NCBI GenBank assembly: GCA_020723305.1
Contig: DYJC01000025.1
Coordinates: forward strand, 1-61,469
Reading direction: 5' to 3'
Length of the DNA: 61,469 bases
Origin: Desulfosudis oleivorans
GTDB taxonomy: Bacteria > Desulfobacterota > Desulfobacteria > Desulfobacterales > SURF-7
The position numbers and the translations under genes are program-made. The notes under the pieces were generated by a model, which saw nothing but the letters and a program-made list of their open reading frames with translations, ran no database searches and had not been told where the DNA came from. Below are positions 1-8,391 of the stretch, one piece after another; positions within the stretch are counted from its first letter, which is position 1, and the number at the start of each line of letters is the position of its first letter.

Positions 1-71
1 AGATATCAAAACATTATTTATTTTAATAGTGTTAAAAAACAACTTAGCGCTTATGGGGGGCCGGGGGGTGT

Positions 72-122
72 CTATTCATTTATCCCATCAATCAGAACAT
101 CAGAATCAAGATAAGCCCTCAT
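72..122 (-). pseudogene. N-terminal remnant of a PIN-domain (VapC) toxin
   Basis: The start codon overlaps the stop of the upstream antitoxin gene in the ATGA arrangement usual for TA pairs. The 16 codons read MRAYLDSDVLIDGINE and then stop. MRAYLDSDVLI is the typical first beta strand of PIN nucleases, with the first metal-binding Asp. The remaining 110 or so residues expected of VapC are absent and the next bases (50-72) are a G-rich run without homology I can see. The toxin is therefore almost certainly dead and its antitoxin left as an orphan. Confidence 0.6.
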
Positions 123-376
123 CTTTTGTGCCTTTCCATGGATTCGCGGAATACATCCCTTACATTTTTTACTGTTTCTGCCGGTGTTTCTGTTCTCTGC
201 CATGCGCCACAAGTTTGTTCAAGGATATCTATTTTATGGTCTTTTTCAATTTGTTGCGAATATTCTCTAATGGCGGTTTCGATTATTGATTTTTTAGATG
301 TATTCAGTTTCTGAGCGAGAATACCAATTTTGTGAATAACAGCTTCATCTATTTTTGATGAAAAAATTTTATCCAT
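119..376 (-). CDS. Ribbon-helix-helix (CopG-like) antitoxin, orphan
   Basis: An 85-residue protein with an N-terminal RHH-like segment (Lys-Ile-Phe-Ser-Ser strand, then two helices around residues 10-45) and a charged C-terminus, as in antitoxins that bind DNA with the N-terminus and the toxin with the C-terminus. I chose the ATG at 376 because a GGAG lies 5 bases before it; a GTG at 382 is also open. It is followed by the PIN remnant at 72-122. Two identical 11-bp direct repeats just upstream (386-410) are probably its operator. Specific family not identified. Confidence 0.7.
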   Translation of the reverse strand: MDKIFSSKIDEAVIHKIGILAQKLNTSKKSIIETAIREYSQQIEKDHKIDILEQTCGAWQRTETPAETVKNVRDVFRESMERHKR

Positions 377-385
377 ATCCACTCC

Positions 386-410
386 ATTCTTACGTTTTTA
401 TTCTTACGTT
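386..410. promoter_or_regulatory. Direct-repeat operator of the RHH antitoxin
   Basis: ATTCTTACGTT occurs at 386-396 and again at 400-410, a 14-bp period on one face of the helix, directly upstream of the RHH gene start. RHH antitoxins usually bind tandem half-sites as dimers of dimers, so autoregulation is a reasonable inference. Confidence 0.45.
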
Positions 411-556
411 ATCTATAGCTAACGCAAAGATGCACGTGTGTCAATAAATCACAACATTGTAAATGCTATAAAAGGCATTCCTGAAAAAAGAAAAAAATAA
501 ACAAGTATCAGAAAAAATAAATAAAATCATTTTCCAAACTGATCGAAACCTCCGGC

Positions 557-664
557 ATGGAAGCGCAAAAAGTGAGGAATATCGTGTTTCAACTGAAAAA
601 ACTGAAAAGGATTGAATCCGTCGCTCGTGGCATATACAAGTATATCATGCAACATGTGGCATAA
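557..664 (+). pseudogene. Short winged-helix-like fragment, function unknown
   Basis: A 35-codon frame (MEAQKVRNIVFQLKKLKRIE and onward, ending in YKYIMQHVA) resembles the recognition helix and wing of a small winged-helix DNA-binding domain: a hydrophobic helix, a Lys-rich turn, then a Val-Ala-Arg-Gly-Ile-Tyr wing. The same frame stays open back to 521 without a start codon, so it looks like the end of a lost gene. It overlaps the DUF2442 gene tail to tail. Weak evidence. Confidence 0.25.
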
Positions 665-920
665 TCTTCCGCGGTGCCGGAGCGCCTCGGAGCAAACCCT
701 CGGTACTGATGTCTTCATCAATGTCCGGCCAATGAAGGCCGTAACCTCCGCCACAGATCTTCCAGTTTTTACGTTGAATTGACGTGGCGTGAAGTAAGCG
801 GGGAAACCAGACAAGCGGCACGGTAATCGTACGACCGTCAAGCAAATCGACACTTACAGTATCTTCGGTGAAATTAACGTCTTTAACTTGTTCACCGGGT
901 TTTATCTCAGAAATACTCAT
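645..920 (-). CDS. DUF2442 domain protein
   Basis: A 91-residue protein. Its core (residues 15-75) matches the DUF2442 pattern: V-D-L-L-D-G-R-T-I-T-V-P-L-V-W-F-P-R-L, then Y-G-L-H-W-P-D-I-D-E-D-I. It begins inside the end of the DUF4160 gene (14-bp overlap), so the two are translationally coupled. DUF4160-DUF2442 pairs are common in accessory regions of anaerobes and are suspected TA-like modules, but no activity can be read from the sequence. Confidence 0.75.
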   Translation of the reverse strand: MSISEIKPGEQVKDVNFTEDTVSVDLLDGRTITVPLVWFPRLLHATSIQRKNWKICGGGYGLHWPDIDEDISTEGLLRGAPAPRKIMPHVA

Positions 921-1137
921 ACCAAGCCTCCAGAAGTCTTGTTTCATTTTCATGGATAATCGTTTGAATGACAAGAAGTTCCCTTGCACTGAATCCAAGA
1001 TTGCGGGAAAGAGCGACAGTACCGATCCAGAACTTGCAGGAACAATCGTCACGATCCACATGAACATGGGGTGGCTCATTCGGCTCGTGACTGTAAAAAT
1101 AAAAACGATATGGACCCGATCTCAATACGGTCGGCAT
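907..1137 (-). CDS. DUF4160 domain protein
   Basis: A 76-residue protein with the DUF4160 signature: G-P-Y-R-F-Y-F-Y-S-H-E, then E-P-P-H-V-H-V and a C-terminal helix ending in E-A-W-Y-E. It lies upstream of and overlaps the DUF2442 gene on the same strand, the canonical order for this pair. The His-Val-His motif could be a metal or nucleic-acid site, which is unproven. Confidence 0.8.
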   Translation of the reverse strand: MPTVLRSGPYRFYFYSHEPNEPPHVHVDRDDCSCKFWIGTVALSRNLGFSARELLVIQTIIHENETRLLEAWYEYF

Positions 1138-1236
1138 AGTTTAACCAATTCTCTCGCCAAATTCTCTGCCATAACATCAAACCCTCTGTCCTATTATAGG
1201 ATTTTATTAAAAAGGTGCCTTTAATGTCAAACAAAA

Positions 1237-1305
1237 TTATAATCTGAAACAAACCCCGGCACCGAGGTCTTTGTTAATGTCCGGCCAGTGAAAAATGATA
1301 TATGC
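1237..1305 (-). pseudogene. C-terminal remnant of a second DUF2442 gene
   Basis: 22 codons read AYIIFHWPDINKDLGAGVCF and end in a stop. F-H-W-P-D-I-N-K-D-L aligns with L-H-W-P-D-I-D-E-D-I of the intact DUF2442 gene at 645-920. No upstream part survives. It indicates a duplicated and decayed module. Confidence 0.45.
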
Positions 1306-1437
1306 ATCTGATCAGGATTTTTCTTCAACTGTAATTTATTGAAGTCATACCTCACAATCGAACCAGAAAAAATATTGCGGTAAGACACCTGTTTGAGTAT
1401 AGTGTTTGAAAAACATAAAGATATAGAGGGCTAATCC

Positions 1438-1743
1438 ATGCGGAAAAAATTTTTAAAAATACCCAAAAAACAACTGGCTCAATTCTGTGTGGCCAATCAT
1501 GTCAGCAAACTTTCCCTGTATGGTTCCTTTCTTCGTGATGATTTCAAAGCAGACAGCGATATTGATATGCTCGTAGAGTTTGAACCCGGAAATAAGGTGG
1601 GTTTTCTCAAGATGGCAAGAATGGAAAACGAGCTTTCAAAAATTTTGGGACGAAAAGTTGACTTGCGGACTCCGGGTGAGATCAGCAGATATTTCAGGCA
1701 GGAAGTTCTTGAAAATGCAAAGGTTGAGTATGCAAAAGGATGA
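1438..1743 (+). CDS. MNT-type nucleotidyltransferase antitoxin (MntA-like)
   Basis: A 101-residue minimal nucleotidyltransferase. The active-site motif G-S-x10-D-x-D is clear: Gly-Ser in LYGSFLRDDF and Asp-x-Asp in SDIDMLVEF, with a third acidic residue in V-D-L-R-T. In MntA-HepT systems this protein AMPylates the HepT RNase and neutralises it. The partner gene starts 14 bases before this stop but is truncated, so this antitoxin seems to be an orphan. Confidence 0.8.
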   Translation: MRKKFLKIPKKQLAQFCVANHVSKLSLYGSFLRDDFKADSDIDMLVEFEPGNKVGFLKMARMENELSKILGRKVDLRTPGEISRYFRQEVLENAKVEYAKG

Positions 1744-1825
1744 CTTGATTGGCATCCGCCACATGCTGGAAGCCTCCTGTGAAGCAGTATCGTTTGTCCG
1801 TGGGAGAGCGAGAACGGATCTTTAA
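1730..1825 (+). pseudogene. Truncated HepT toxin
   Basis: 31 codons, M-Q-K-D-D-L-I-G-I-R-H-M-L-E-A onward, match the start of HepT (HEPN) toxins, which are usually about 110 residues. The frame ends at a TAA after R-A-R-T-D-L, before the R-x4-6-H-Y catalytic segment. No continuation was found in the other frames downstream. Confidence 0.6.
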
Positions 1826-2165
1826 AGTAATCGTATGTTGACACTTCCACACAGAAGATCAACAGTCCAAACCCACCTGCATCACCATCTGCAACAGGCA
1901 CGGCGCAACATACCGGCCCGTCTTCACAATCCGTCCTGCCGGATTCCTCTCCCCTTCATCTATCCTGTGAGGTAAAATTACCTTCCTACATGCTGATTAT
2001 ATTTGGCATCAATCCCTTGTGGTTGCCCGTATTGCCAGTAATAATATGTGATAACAGATAAAATCTGATATCCGATTTGTTTTTTTAAAAAAATAACCGA
2101 GATCTTCTAAAAATTTTTTCTCCCCCCATATCATCGAATAGACAGGAATATAAGAAACAAACCCT
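1826..2165. other. Intergenic stretch without recognisable gene
   Basis: I see no convincing reading frame, RNA gene or strong hairpin here. It lies between the HepT remnant and a small palindromic repeat, and fits with degraded accessory DNA. Confidence 0.5.
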
Positions 2166-2248
2166 GTCATTCCAGGTAGAGCGAAGCGGAGACCCGGAAT
2201 CCAGGCAAGCCTTCAAAATCTATAGATTCCGGCTTTCGCCGGAATGAC
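2166..2248. repeat. Small palindromic dispersed repeat (REP/MITE-like)
   Basis: An 83-bp element bounded by GTCATTCC (2166-2173) and its complement GGAATGAC (2241-2248). It contains two further arms of the type GGAATCC and GGATTCC and the core GGCTTTCGCC. The same core occurs inside the 122-bp MITEs at 27.7 kb and near 23.2 kb, so these families share a module. Confidence 0.5.
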
Positions 2249-2282
2249 CTGAAAAACTTGAACATCGAGTGAAATATCATCA

Positions 2283-2399
2283 ATGGTTAACGCTCATGAA
2301 ATCGCAGAAAGAAAACTCTTTCAATATCTTGAAATGTATTATAACAGAAAGAGAAACTTATTAAAATCTGCAACGCTGCAAAAATTTACAAGACAATAA
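2283..2399 (+). pseudogene. C-terminal fragment of an IS3-family transposase
   Basis: A 38-codon frame containing A-E-R-K-L-F-Q-Y-L-E-M-Y-Y-N-R-K-R. This matches the very conserved end of IS3/IS150-type DDE transposases (usually Y-I-E-x-[FY]-Y-N-R-x-R-x-H). The usual continuation H-S-A-L-G-Y is replaced by N-L-L-K-S-A and a stop. No inverted repeat or upstream orf was found. It sits immediately upstream of the CRISPR-cas operon. Confidence 0.55.
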
Positions 2400-2468
2400 C
2401 TTTTTGTCTATGATCCTCCTTCAGAATAGGATTGCATTTTTTCTGAACCGGTATGCTCAGGAGGTATT

Positions 2469-3407
2469 ATGCTTTTTGGCCGATACGGATTCACCTGCCG
2501 ACTTGAAACAGACGCAGAGCTTCCACCTTACAAAGGATCAACTTTTCGTGGCGTTTTTGGACGAGCGCTGAAAAAAGTTGTTTGTGCATTAAGACAGCAA
2601 GAATGCGATGAATGCATCCTGAAAACAAAATGCATATACACACTGGTTTTTGAAACTCCAGCATCCGAAGAAACCAGGGATTCACGCATTGTCTCACCAC
2701 CTCATCCATTTGTAATTGAACCACCCCTTACTGATAAATCCTATTATCCGGCCGGGGAGCTGTTTGATTTCAGCCTCCTTTTAATGGGGGAAGCAAACAA
2801 CTTTCTTCCTTATTTTATTTACGCATTTGAACAGATGGGGGAAATTGGTATTGGAAAAAAGATAAACAACCGCAGGGGCCGATTTTTACTTGATCAGGTT
2901 CAGTGTGGTGGTTCAGTTATATACACTTCATCCTGCCGAAAATTGACCAATCATGGCACTTCTGAAAAATTACTGCTGCATATCCCTGAAAATAATCAGG
3001 ACAAGAGTCTTCAGCTCAAATTGATACTGGAAACACCCCTTAGACTGAAATTTAACAATAAACTTCAGGCTATCCTGCCCTTTCATGTGCTGATCCGCAG
3101 CATGCTGAGAAGAGTCTCCTCACTGATGAACGCTTATGGTGAAGGAGAGCCGGACCTTGATTATCGGGGGCTCATCCAAAGGGCTGAAAAAATCCAAATG
3201 GCCGATAACCATCTTTCCTGGTATGACTGGCAGCGGTATTCGTTTCGCCAGGAAGCGAAAATGCTCATGGGCGGCATGAACGGATCAGTAACCTATGAAG
3301 GCGACATCGGCGAATATCTTCCGATAGTTGAATTCTGTAAGCAAGTTCACATTGGCAAACAGACAACATTTGGCCTTGGAAAATTTAAACCGGAGCTGCT
3401 TTCGTGA
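2469..3407 (+). CDS. cas6: Cas6 pre-crRNA endoribonuclease
   Basis: A 312-residue RAMP protein that processes CRISPR transcripts within the repeat. Features: an N-terminal P-P-Y-K-G-S-T-F-R-G-x-F-G segment typical of Cas6, four cysteines (C-x2-C-x4-C around residues 43-54) seen in Desulfobacterota Cas6, and a C-terminal glycine-rich loop G-K-Q-T-T-F-G-L-G-K-F. The start has a strong AGGAGG 6 bases upstream. It is first in the operon and overlaps the next gene by 4 bp. The catalytic His cannot be assigned with certainty. Confidence 0.9.
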   Translation: MLFGRYGFTCRLETDAELPPYKGSTFRGVFGRALKKVVCALRQQECDECILKTKCIYTLVFETPASEETRDSRIVSPPHPFVIEPPLTDKSYYPAGELFDFSLLLMGEANNFLPYFIYAFEQMGEIGIGKKINNRRGRFLLDQVQCGGSVIYTSSCRKLTNHGTSEKLLLHIPENNQDKSLQLKLILETPLRLKFNNKLQAILPFHVLIRSMLRRVSSLMNAYGEGEPDLDYRGLIQRAEKIQMADNHLSWYDWQRYSFRQEAKMLMGGMNGSVTYEGDIGEYLPIVEFCKQVHIGKQTTFGLGKFKPELLS

Positions 3408-4528
3408 AAAATATCCTGCTCGCAGTCACGGGTTTAAGTCCCCAGGTGATCACAGAGACGCTTTACGCACTCCATCAAAGCGGTCAGGCTGTTGACGAGA
3501 TCCACGTTATTTCAACAAGAAGCGGAAAGGAAAAAGTTTATGCCGGCCTGATTGGAGGTAATAATAGCCATTTCTTTAGATATCTTGAAGAATACGGATT
3601 TCAAAAAAACAGCATCCGGTTCGGCTATGAAAATGTCCATGTGATTACCGATGAAAACGGCAATGAGATAGCCGATATCTTATCCGCTTACGACAATGAA
3701 AGATTGCTTTCCAAATGCCTTGAACTCGCGTTTCAATTTACCATAAAAAAAGACACCACTGTTTTCTTTTCCATTGCCGGCGGCAGGAAAACCATGAGCG
3801 CATGCCTAACCCTGGCGGCTCAGCTCTATGGTCGGCCACAGGACCGGCTTTATCATGTTCTGGTTTCTCCCGAATTCGAAAACAATCACGATTTTTTTTA
3901 TCCGCCTAAAAAATCGCGGCAAATTGAGCTTCAGGACAATCAGGGTCATCCATATTTCAAAGAGACAAGGTTTGCGCAGGTCAGCCTGATCAATATCCCT
4001 TTTGTTTCCATAAGAAACCAGTTGTCTTCCGATCACCTCAAAGAACCCAAAGATCCGGGCACACTGATGATTTCGCTGATCAAAGAAGAAGATCCGGTTT
4101 TAACTGTCAACCTTATCTCCAGAAAAATCACATATAAAACCATGGAACTGGATATGATGCCCTCTCAGATGGCACTCTATGCATTTTTTGCCATGCAGAA
4201 AAAGCAATGCCCCAAAGAAGCGGAAAAGTGCAATGGATGCCATGAATGTTTTATGGATACGGCAGAAATTCTTGCTAACAATGAACTAATTTTAAAGCAA
4301 TATAAGAAGCTTTGCGGTAGTCGGCCAATTGAAGAAATGAGTGACTCCGGGATTATCGGTCTGACAGCGGAAAACTACCGATCCCTCCGCAGCAAGGTCA
4401 ATAAAAGCATTTCCGGAGCATTCGGACTCTATGCTTCAAAGGACTTTCAAATCACATCAATGGGAACAAAGCCGGATACACGGTATGGGATATTGATGGA
4501 TAAGGTCAGGCTGGAGATTGTGATTTAA
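3404..4528 (+). CDS. CARF-domain CRISPR accessory protein, NE0113/TIGR02584 family
   Basis: A 374-residue protein starting at a GTG that overlaps the cas6 stop. The N-terminus M-K-N-I-L-L-A-V-T-G-L-S-P-Q-V-I-T-E-T-L and the motif S-I-A-G-G-R-K-T-M-S are the two conserved CARF signatures of this family, expected to bind a cyclic oligoadenylate. A cysteine cluster, C-x6-C-x2-C-x3-C, lies near residue 270. The C-terminal 80 residues look helical and could be a winged helix. Family members are variously described as ring-nuclease-like or CARF regulators. I see no RNase motif, so a role in cOA turnover or sensing is inference. Confidence 0.8.
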   Translation: MKNILLAVTGLSPQVITETLYALHQSGQAVDEIHVISTRSGKEKVYAGLIGGNNSHFFRYLEEYGFQKNSIRFGYENVHVITDENGNEIADILSAYDNERLLSKCLELAFQFTIKKDTTVFFSIAGGRKTMSACLTLAAQLYGRPQDRLYHVLVSPEFENNHDFFYPPKKSRQIELQDNQGHPYFKETRFAQVSLINIPFVSIRNQLSSDHLKEPKDPGTLMISLIKEEDPVLTVNLISRKITYKTMELDMMPSQMALYAFFAMQKKQCPKEAEKCNGCHECFMDTAEILANNELILKQYKKLCGSRPIEEMSDSGIIGLTAENYRSLRSKVNKSISGAFGLYASKDFQITSMGTKPDTRYGILMDKVRLEIVI

Positions 4529-4625
4529 CATTTCGCAACGTTTCAATGATTTTCGACCTGGAAGAAATTGTGCAATATGCTCAAACAAATTGGATAACGT
4601 CAGAATGGCTCTTGGGAGGAAAAGA

Positions 4626-7244
4626 ATGGATGATACTGTTTTAAAAATCGCTATGGCCGCATTTTGCCACGATATCGGTAAACTTGCCGACAAAGAAATC
4701 ATGGGCATATCACAGGAATATATCGACAACCACTCTGGAATCTATCTGCCGTTCTGGAATGGCCGACACTCCCATACTCACGCGATTTATACGGCTTCTT
4801 TCATCGAAAAAATGAAGGATTTGCTCCCCCAGGAGTGGAACCAACCAGGCTGGGGAGACGGGGACAGTTTCATCAACCTCGCCGCTGGGCATCATAAGCC
4901 GGAAACACCAATGCAATGGATAATCGCCATTGCTGACCGCATCAGCAGCGGATTTGACCGGGCTGAATTTGATGAAATATACAATAAGGCAGTAAGTCCA
5001 AAAGATTATCAAAAAAACAGACTCTTGCCCATATTTGAGCTCCTTTCCGCAGAAACGGAGAAAAAAACAGAAACATCAGCCGAATACGCCCACTGTTATC
5101 CATTGAAAAAAATCACCCCGGAAAATATTTTTCCAGTCCCTAAAAACCTTGGTTTTCCAATCGACCAGTCCTCAGCATCAAAAGAATACCAGGGACTCTA
5201 TAACGGGTTTGTTCAAGCGCTCAAAAGCATTTATCATAAAGATCATAACAAAACATTGTGGTTTGAACATTTTGAAAGTCTTGTCATGATATATGCTTCT
5301 TCTGTCCCTGCGGCACGGGCGGGGCATGTAATTCCTGACGTATCTCTTTATGACCATTTAAAAACAACATCCTCTATAGCTTGTGCGTTATACTTGTTTC
5401 ATCGCCAAACCGGCACTATGACCATAAAGGATATCAAAGAAAGTGAATACAAAAAATTTCTCATTATTTCTGGGGACTTCTATGGAATTCAAGATTTTAT
5501 TTTCAGCGGTGGTGAAATTCAGAAAAACAGATCCAAGATGCTAAGAGGTAGATCATTCGCCGTCTCCCTCTTTTCGGAACTGACAGCAGCTCTGCTTTGC
5601 CGGGAAATTGGTCTTCCCTCGATTTCAGTGCTCCTCAACGCCGCTGGCAAATTCACCCTGATTGCGCCAAATACCGAAAAAATCAAACAGATCATTGCAA
5701 ACGTAGAAAAAACTATCAACAACTGGCTGATACAGATTTCATTGGGTGAAACAGCCATGGGTATGAGCTTTGTCGATGCATCGGCTGATGATTTTGTAAG
5801 GGGGCGCTTTAGCGATCTATGGGACCAGTTAAATCAGCGCATGGAAACCAGAAAGTACCACAAGATCGATTTGTCACAATTCGGTGGGGTGGTTTCTGAG
5901 TATTTGGACACATTTAACAATGATCTGGCACACCCTTTATGCCCTTTCTGTGGAAAACGGCCATCGCATCCAAAAGCTGAAGGATCTCGTTTCACGGGTG
6001 ACAAAACCTCTGCCTGTGCGCTGTGCCGGGATCATATATTTCTTGGTGAAAGCTTGGTAAAAAACACACTCCTGGCAGTCACCACCCGGGATGCCGAGAT
6101 TAAAGGCGGCCATGATAATAAACTCTTAGAGCCCGTTTTCGGGGAATACCAAATAGCTTTCTTGGATGGTGAACTTTCCGAACTGGCAAAAGCCGGAGCG
6201 CTGGTAAAATATTGGGATGTTTCCACTCTTTTTAATTGGGAAACTCCCAGGCATGTGACCGCCCGGTTTATCAACGGTTATGTACCGGTATATAATAAAG
6301 ATGACTTTGAAAATGATCATCTGTTATGGGGTCAAAAAGGGCAAGATAAAAAATCGAACCCAATTGACGAAATAAAATTAGGCACCCCTAAAACTTTAGC
6401 CCACATTGCCAACAAGTCTCTAAGTTTAAAAGAAGGTAAATATGTTGGTGTGGAAGCCTTGGGCGTTTTGAAAGCGGATGTTGACCATCTCGGGATACTG
6501 GTAAGCTGTGGACTGAAGGGAGAGCGCTTCACCATATCCCGACTGGCCACCTTGTGCCGTCAGCTCAATTATTTTTTCACCATTTATCTTCCCCATGCCC
6601 TGATAACCAGTACTGAATTCAATAACGTATACACGGTGTTTGCCGGCGGAGACGACCTGTTTTTAATCGGACCCTGGAATCGAATCATAAGCCTTTCAGC
6701 GCGTATCCAGGCCAAATTCTCTGAATATGTCTGTATGAATCCGGAAATCCATCTTTCAGCGGGCATATCATTGCACAAATCAAACACGCCGGTGGGACAT
6801 ATGGCCGAATCCGCTGAAGAATTACTGGAATCAGCTAAGAACAACGGCAGAAATCGGCTGACGCTTTTTGGTGAAACCGTAACATGGTGTGAAATGGCCA
6901 AGTTGACAAACATCCAAAACGAGCTCGAAATCATGTTGGAAAAAAAGTGGATCACTCCGACTATGCTTTACAGAATGAATAAGGTGATGAAAATGGCTGA
7001 TGAAGAAAAGCGGCTGGTGACAAACCATGAAATCCTTCTGACAGATATGGAATGTACCAAGTGGCGGGCCTTGTTGACTTATACCGTAGGAAGAAATGCG
7101 GCAAAAGACCTGAAAACCGAAGATCGCCCGGCCGTTATCGATCTTGTTTTAAAATCTTTGAATAGCTGGCTGTCTGACTATGGATCAAAACTGAAAATCC
7201 CGGTTTGGAGTATCCTCTACAACCGTCGCGCCATAAAAATTTAA
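4626..7244 (+). CDS. cas10: Cas10/Csm1, type III-A signature subunit
   Basis: An 872-residue protein. I chose the ATG at 4626 because GGGAGGA lies 5 bases before it; an in-frame ATG at 4590 has no such site. The HD nuclease motif C-H-D-I-G-K has His15-Asp16, so target-activated ssDNase activity is probably intact. A zinc ribbon is formed by Cys439/442 and Cys464/467. The second palm domain carries G-G-D-D at 674-677, needed for cyclic oligoadenylate synthesis. Two CARF genes in the operon fit an active signalling branch. Confidence 0.95.
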   Translation: MDDTVLKIAMAAFCHDIGKLADKEIMGISQEYIDNHSGIYLPFWNGRHSHTHAIYTASFIEKMKDLLPQEWNQPGWGDGDSFINLAAGHHKPETPMQWIIAIADRISSGFDRAEFDEIYNKAVSPKDYQKNRLLPIFELLSAETEKKTETSAEYAHCYPLKKITPENIFPVPKNLGFPIDQSSASKEYQGLYNGFVQALKSIYHKDHNKTLWFEHFESLVMIYASSVPAARAGHVIPDVSLYDHLKTTSSIACALYLFHRQTGTMTIKDIKESEYKKFLIISGDFYGIQDFIFSGGEIQKNRSKMLRGRSFAVSLFSELTAALLCREIGLPSISVLLNAAGKFTLIAPNTEKIKQIIANVEKTINNWLIQISLGETAMGMSFVDASADDFVRGRFSDLWDQLNQRMETRKYHKIDLSQFGGVVSEYLDTFNNDLAHPLCPFCGKRPSHPKAEGSRFTGDKTSACALCRDHIFLGESLVKNTLLAVTTRDAEIKGGHDNKLLEPVFGEYQIAFLDGELSELAKAGALVKYWDVSTLFNWETPRHVTARFINGYVPVYNKDDFENDHLLWGQKGQDKKSNPIDEIKLGTPKTLAHIANKSLSLKEGKYVGVEALGVLKADVDHLGILVSCGLKGERFTISRLATLCRQLNYFFTIYLPHALITSTEFNNVYTVFAGGDDLFLIGPWNRIISLSARIQAKFSEYVCMNPEIHLSAGISLHKSNTPVGHMAESAEELLESAKNNGRNRLTLFGETVTWCEMAKLTNIQNELEIMLEKKWITPTMLYRMNKVMKMADEEKRLVTNHEILLTDMECTKWRALLTYTVGRNAAKDLKTEDRPAVIDLVLKSLNSWLSDYGSKLKIPVWSILYNRRAIKI

Positions 7245-7260
7245 TTAGGAGGACAAAATT

Positions 7261-7662
7261 ATGCCAAAAATTGAATTCTGGAAAAACAAGGAAAAGCAAC
7301 TGGTTGATCCAACTTTATTTTCGCTTCATGCGGAAAATCTGGCAAAAGAAATAGCAAAAGAGATTGAACAATCTCGAAGTGCAAACAAACGCACCCAGAT
7401 CCGAAAATTCTATGATGAGGTGATCCGGCTGGATATGGAGGCAAAGGCGCGGGAAGATGAATGGCCAAATATCATACCTCTTGTTCATATGCTGACCGCC
7501 AAGGCCGCATATGCAAAAGGAAGAAGTCTGATCTCCAATGGCTTTTTAAATTTCATCAAACAATCCGTGGATCAGATTGCAAACCCGAAAGATCTATCCG
7601 TATTCGCCAACTTCTTCGAAGCCTTTATGGGGTTTTATCGGCTTCATGGACCCAAAAATTAA
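7261..7662 (+). CDS. csm2: Csm2, small subunit of the type III-A complex
   Basis: A 133-residue helical protein, the usual length for Csm2, with R-x-F-Y-D-E-V near residue 50 and a C-terminal F-F-E-A-F-M-G-F-Y motif. It follows cas10 by 16 bp with an AGGAGG site. In the complex it stacks along the crRNA-target duplex as the inner filament. Confidence 0.88.
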   Translation: MPKIEFWKNKEKQLVDPTLFSLHAENLAKEIAKEIEQSRSANKRTQIRKFYDEVIRLDMEAKAREDEWPNIIPLVHMLTAKAAYAKGRSLISNGFLNFIKQSVDQIANPKDLSVFANFFEAFMGFYRLHGPKN

Positions 7663-7679
7663 ATAAGGAGGATGAATAT

Positions 7680-8375
7680 ATGAAATTGGAAGCCATAAAA
7701 GAAATAACCGGAAAAATTATCTTAAAAAGCGGCCTTCACATCGGGGCGGGCGATATGGAGATGAAAATCGGTGGTGTTGACAACCCGGTGATCAAACATC
7801 CCCACACCCAGGAGCCTTATATCCCTGGATCTTCAATAAAAGGCAAGGTCAGGTCCCTGCTTGAAATGCGCAGCGGATTGATGACCCGGACCGATGGCGC
7901 ACCGGTTTCCGTGAAAACCTTGAATCAATGCAAGAATGATGAAGAAAAAGTAATCTGCAAAAAAATTCTTAAACTTTTTGGCTCAAGCGGAGCGGAGGCT
8001 GATTCTACCCTCGGTCCTACGCGGGTATCTTTTGCCGATTGTTCGATGGATGAGGTCTGGAAGGGAAAAGCCTCAATGCTGCATTTACCATTATCAGAAG
8101 TCAAATCTGAAAACTCCATCAATCGAATCAAAGGTACCGCTGAAAACCCAAGATTTTCCGAAAGAGTCCCGTCCGGAGTGGAATTCGGCTTCCGGGTGAG
8201 TTTAAAACTATTGGGAAAAGAGGAGACCGACCTAGAAAACCTTCTTTTGGAAGGACTGAAACTTCTTGAAATGGATGCCCTTGGAGGCAGCGGAAGCCGG
8301 GGGTATGGTAGGGTTCTGTTTCAATTTGACGACCCGGAAGTTCAGAAAAAATTTAATGATATTAAACCCCTTTAA
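7680..8375 (+). CDS. csm3: Csm3, backbone RAMP and target-RNA nuclease
   Basis: 231 residues. The true start is the ATG at 7680, preceded by AAGGAGG; the frame is open further upstream but without Csm3 homology. The family pattern G-L-H-I-G-A-G-x-M and P-Y-I-P-G-S-S-I-K-G-K-V-R is present. Asp34 in G-G-V-D-N-P aligns with the catalytic Asp32/33 of studied Csm3 proteins, so periodic cleavage of target RNA should be retained. A glycine loop G-G-S-G-S-R-G-Y-G-R lies near the C-terminus. Confidence 0.95.
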   Translation: MKLEAIKEITGKIILKSGLHIGAGDMEMKIGGVDNPVIKHPHTQEPYIPGSSIKGKVRSLLEMRSGLMTRTDGAPVSVKTLNQCKNDEEKVICKKILKLFGSSGAEADSTLGPTRVSFADCSMDEVWKGKASMLHLPLSEVKSENSINRIKGTAENPRFSERVPSGVEFGFRVSLKLLGKEETDLENLLLEGLKLLEMDALGGSGSRGYGRVLFQFDDPEVQKKFNDIKPL

Positions 8376-8391
8376 CCTGGGAGGTTTGTCT

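Noticed and set aside
868..1224. Plus-strand ORF of 118 codons
   Set aside because: It is antisense to the clear DUF4160-DUF2442 pair and has no recognisable features.
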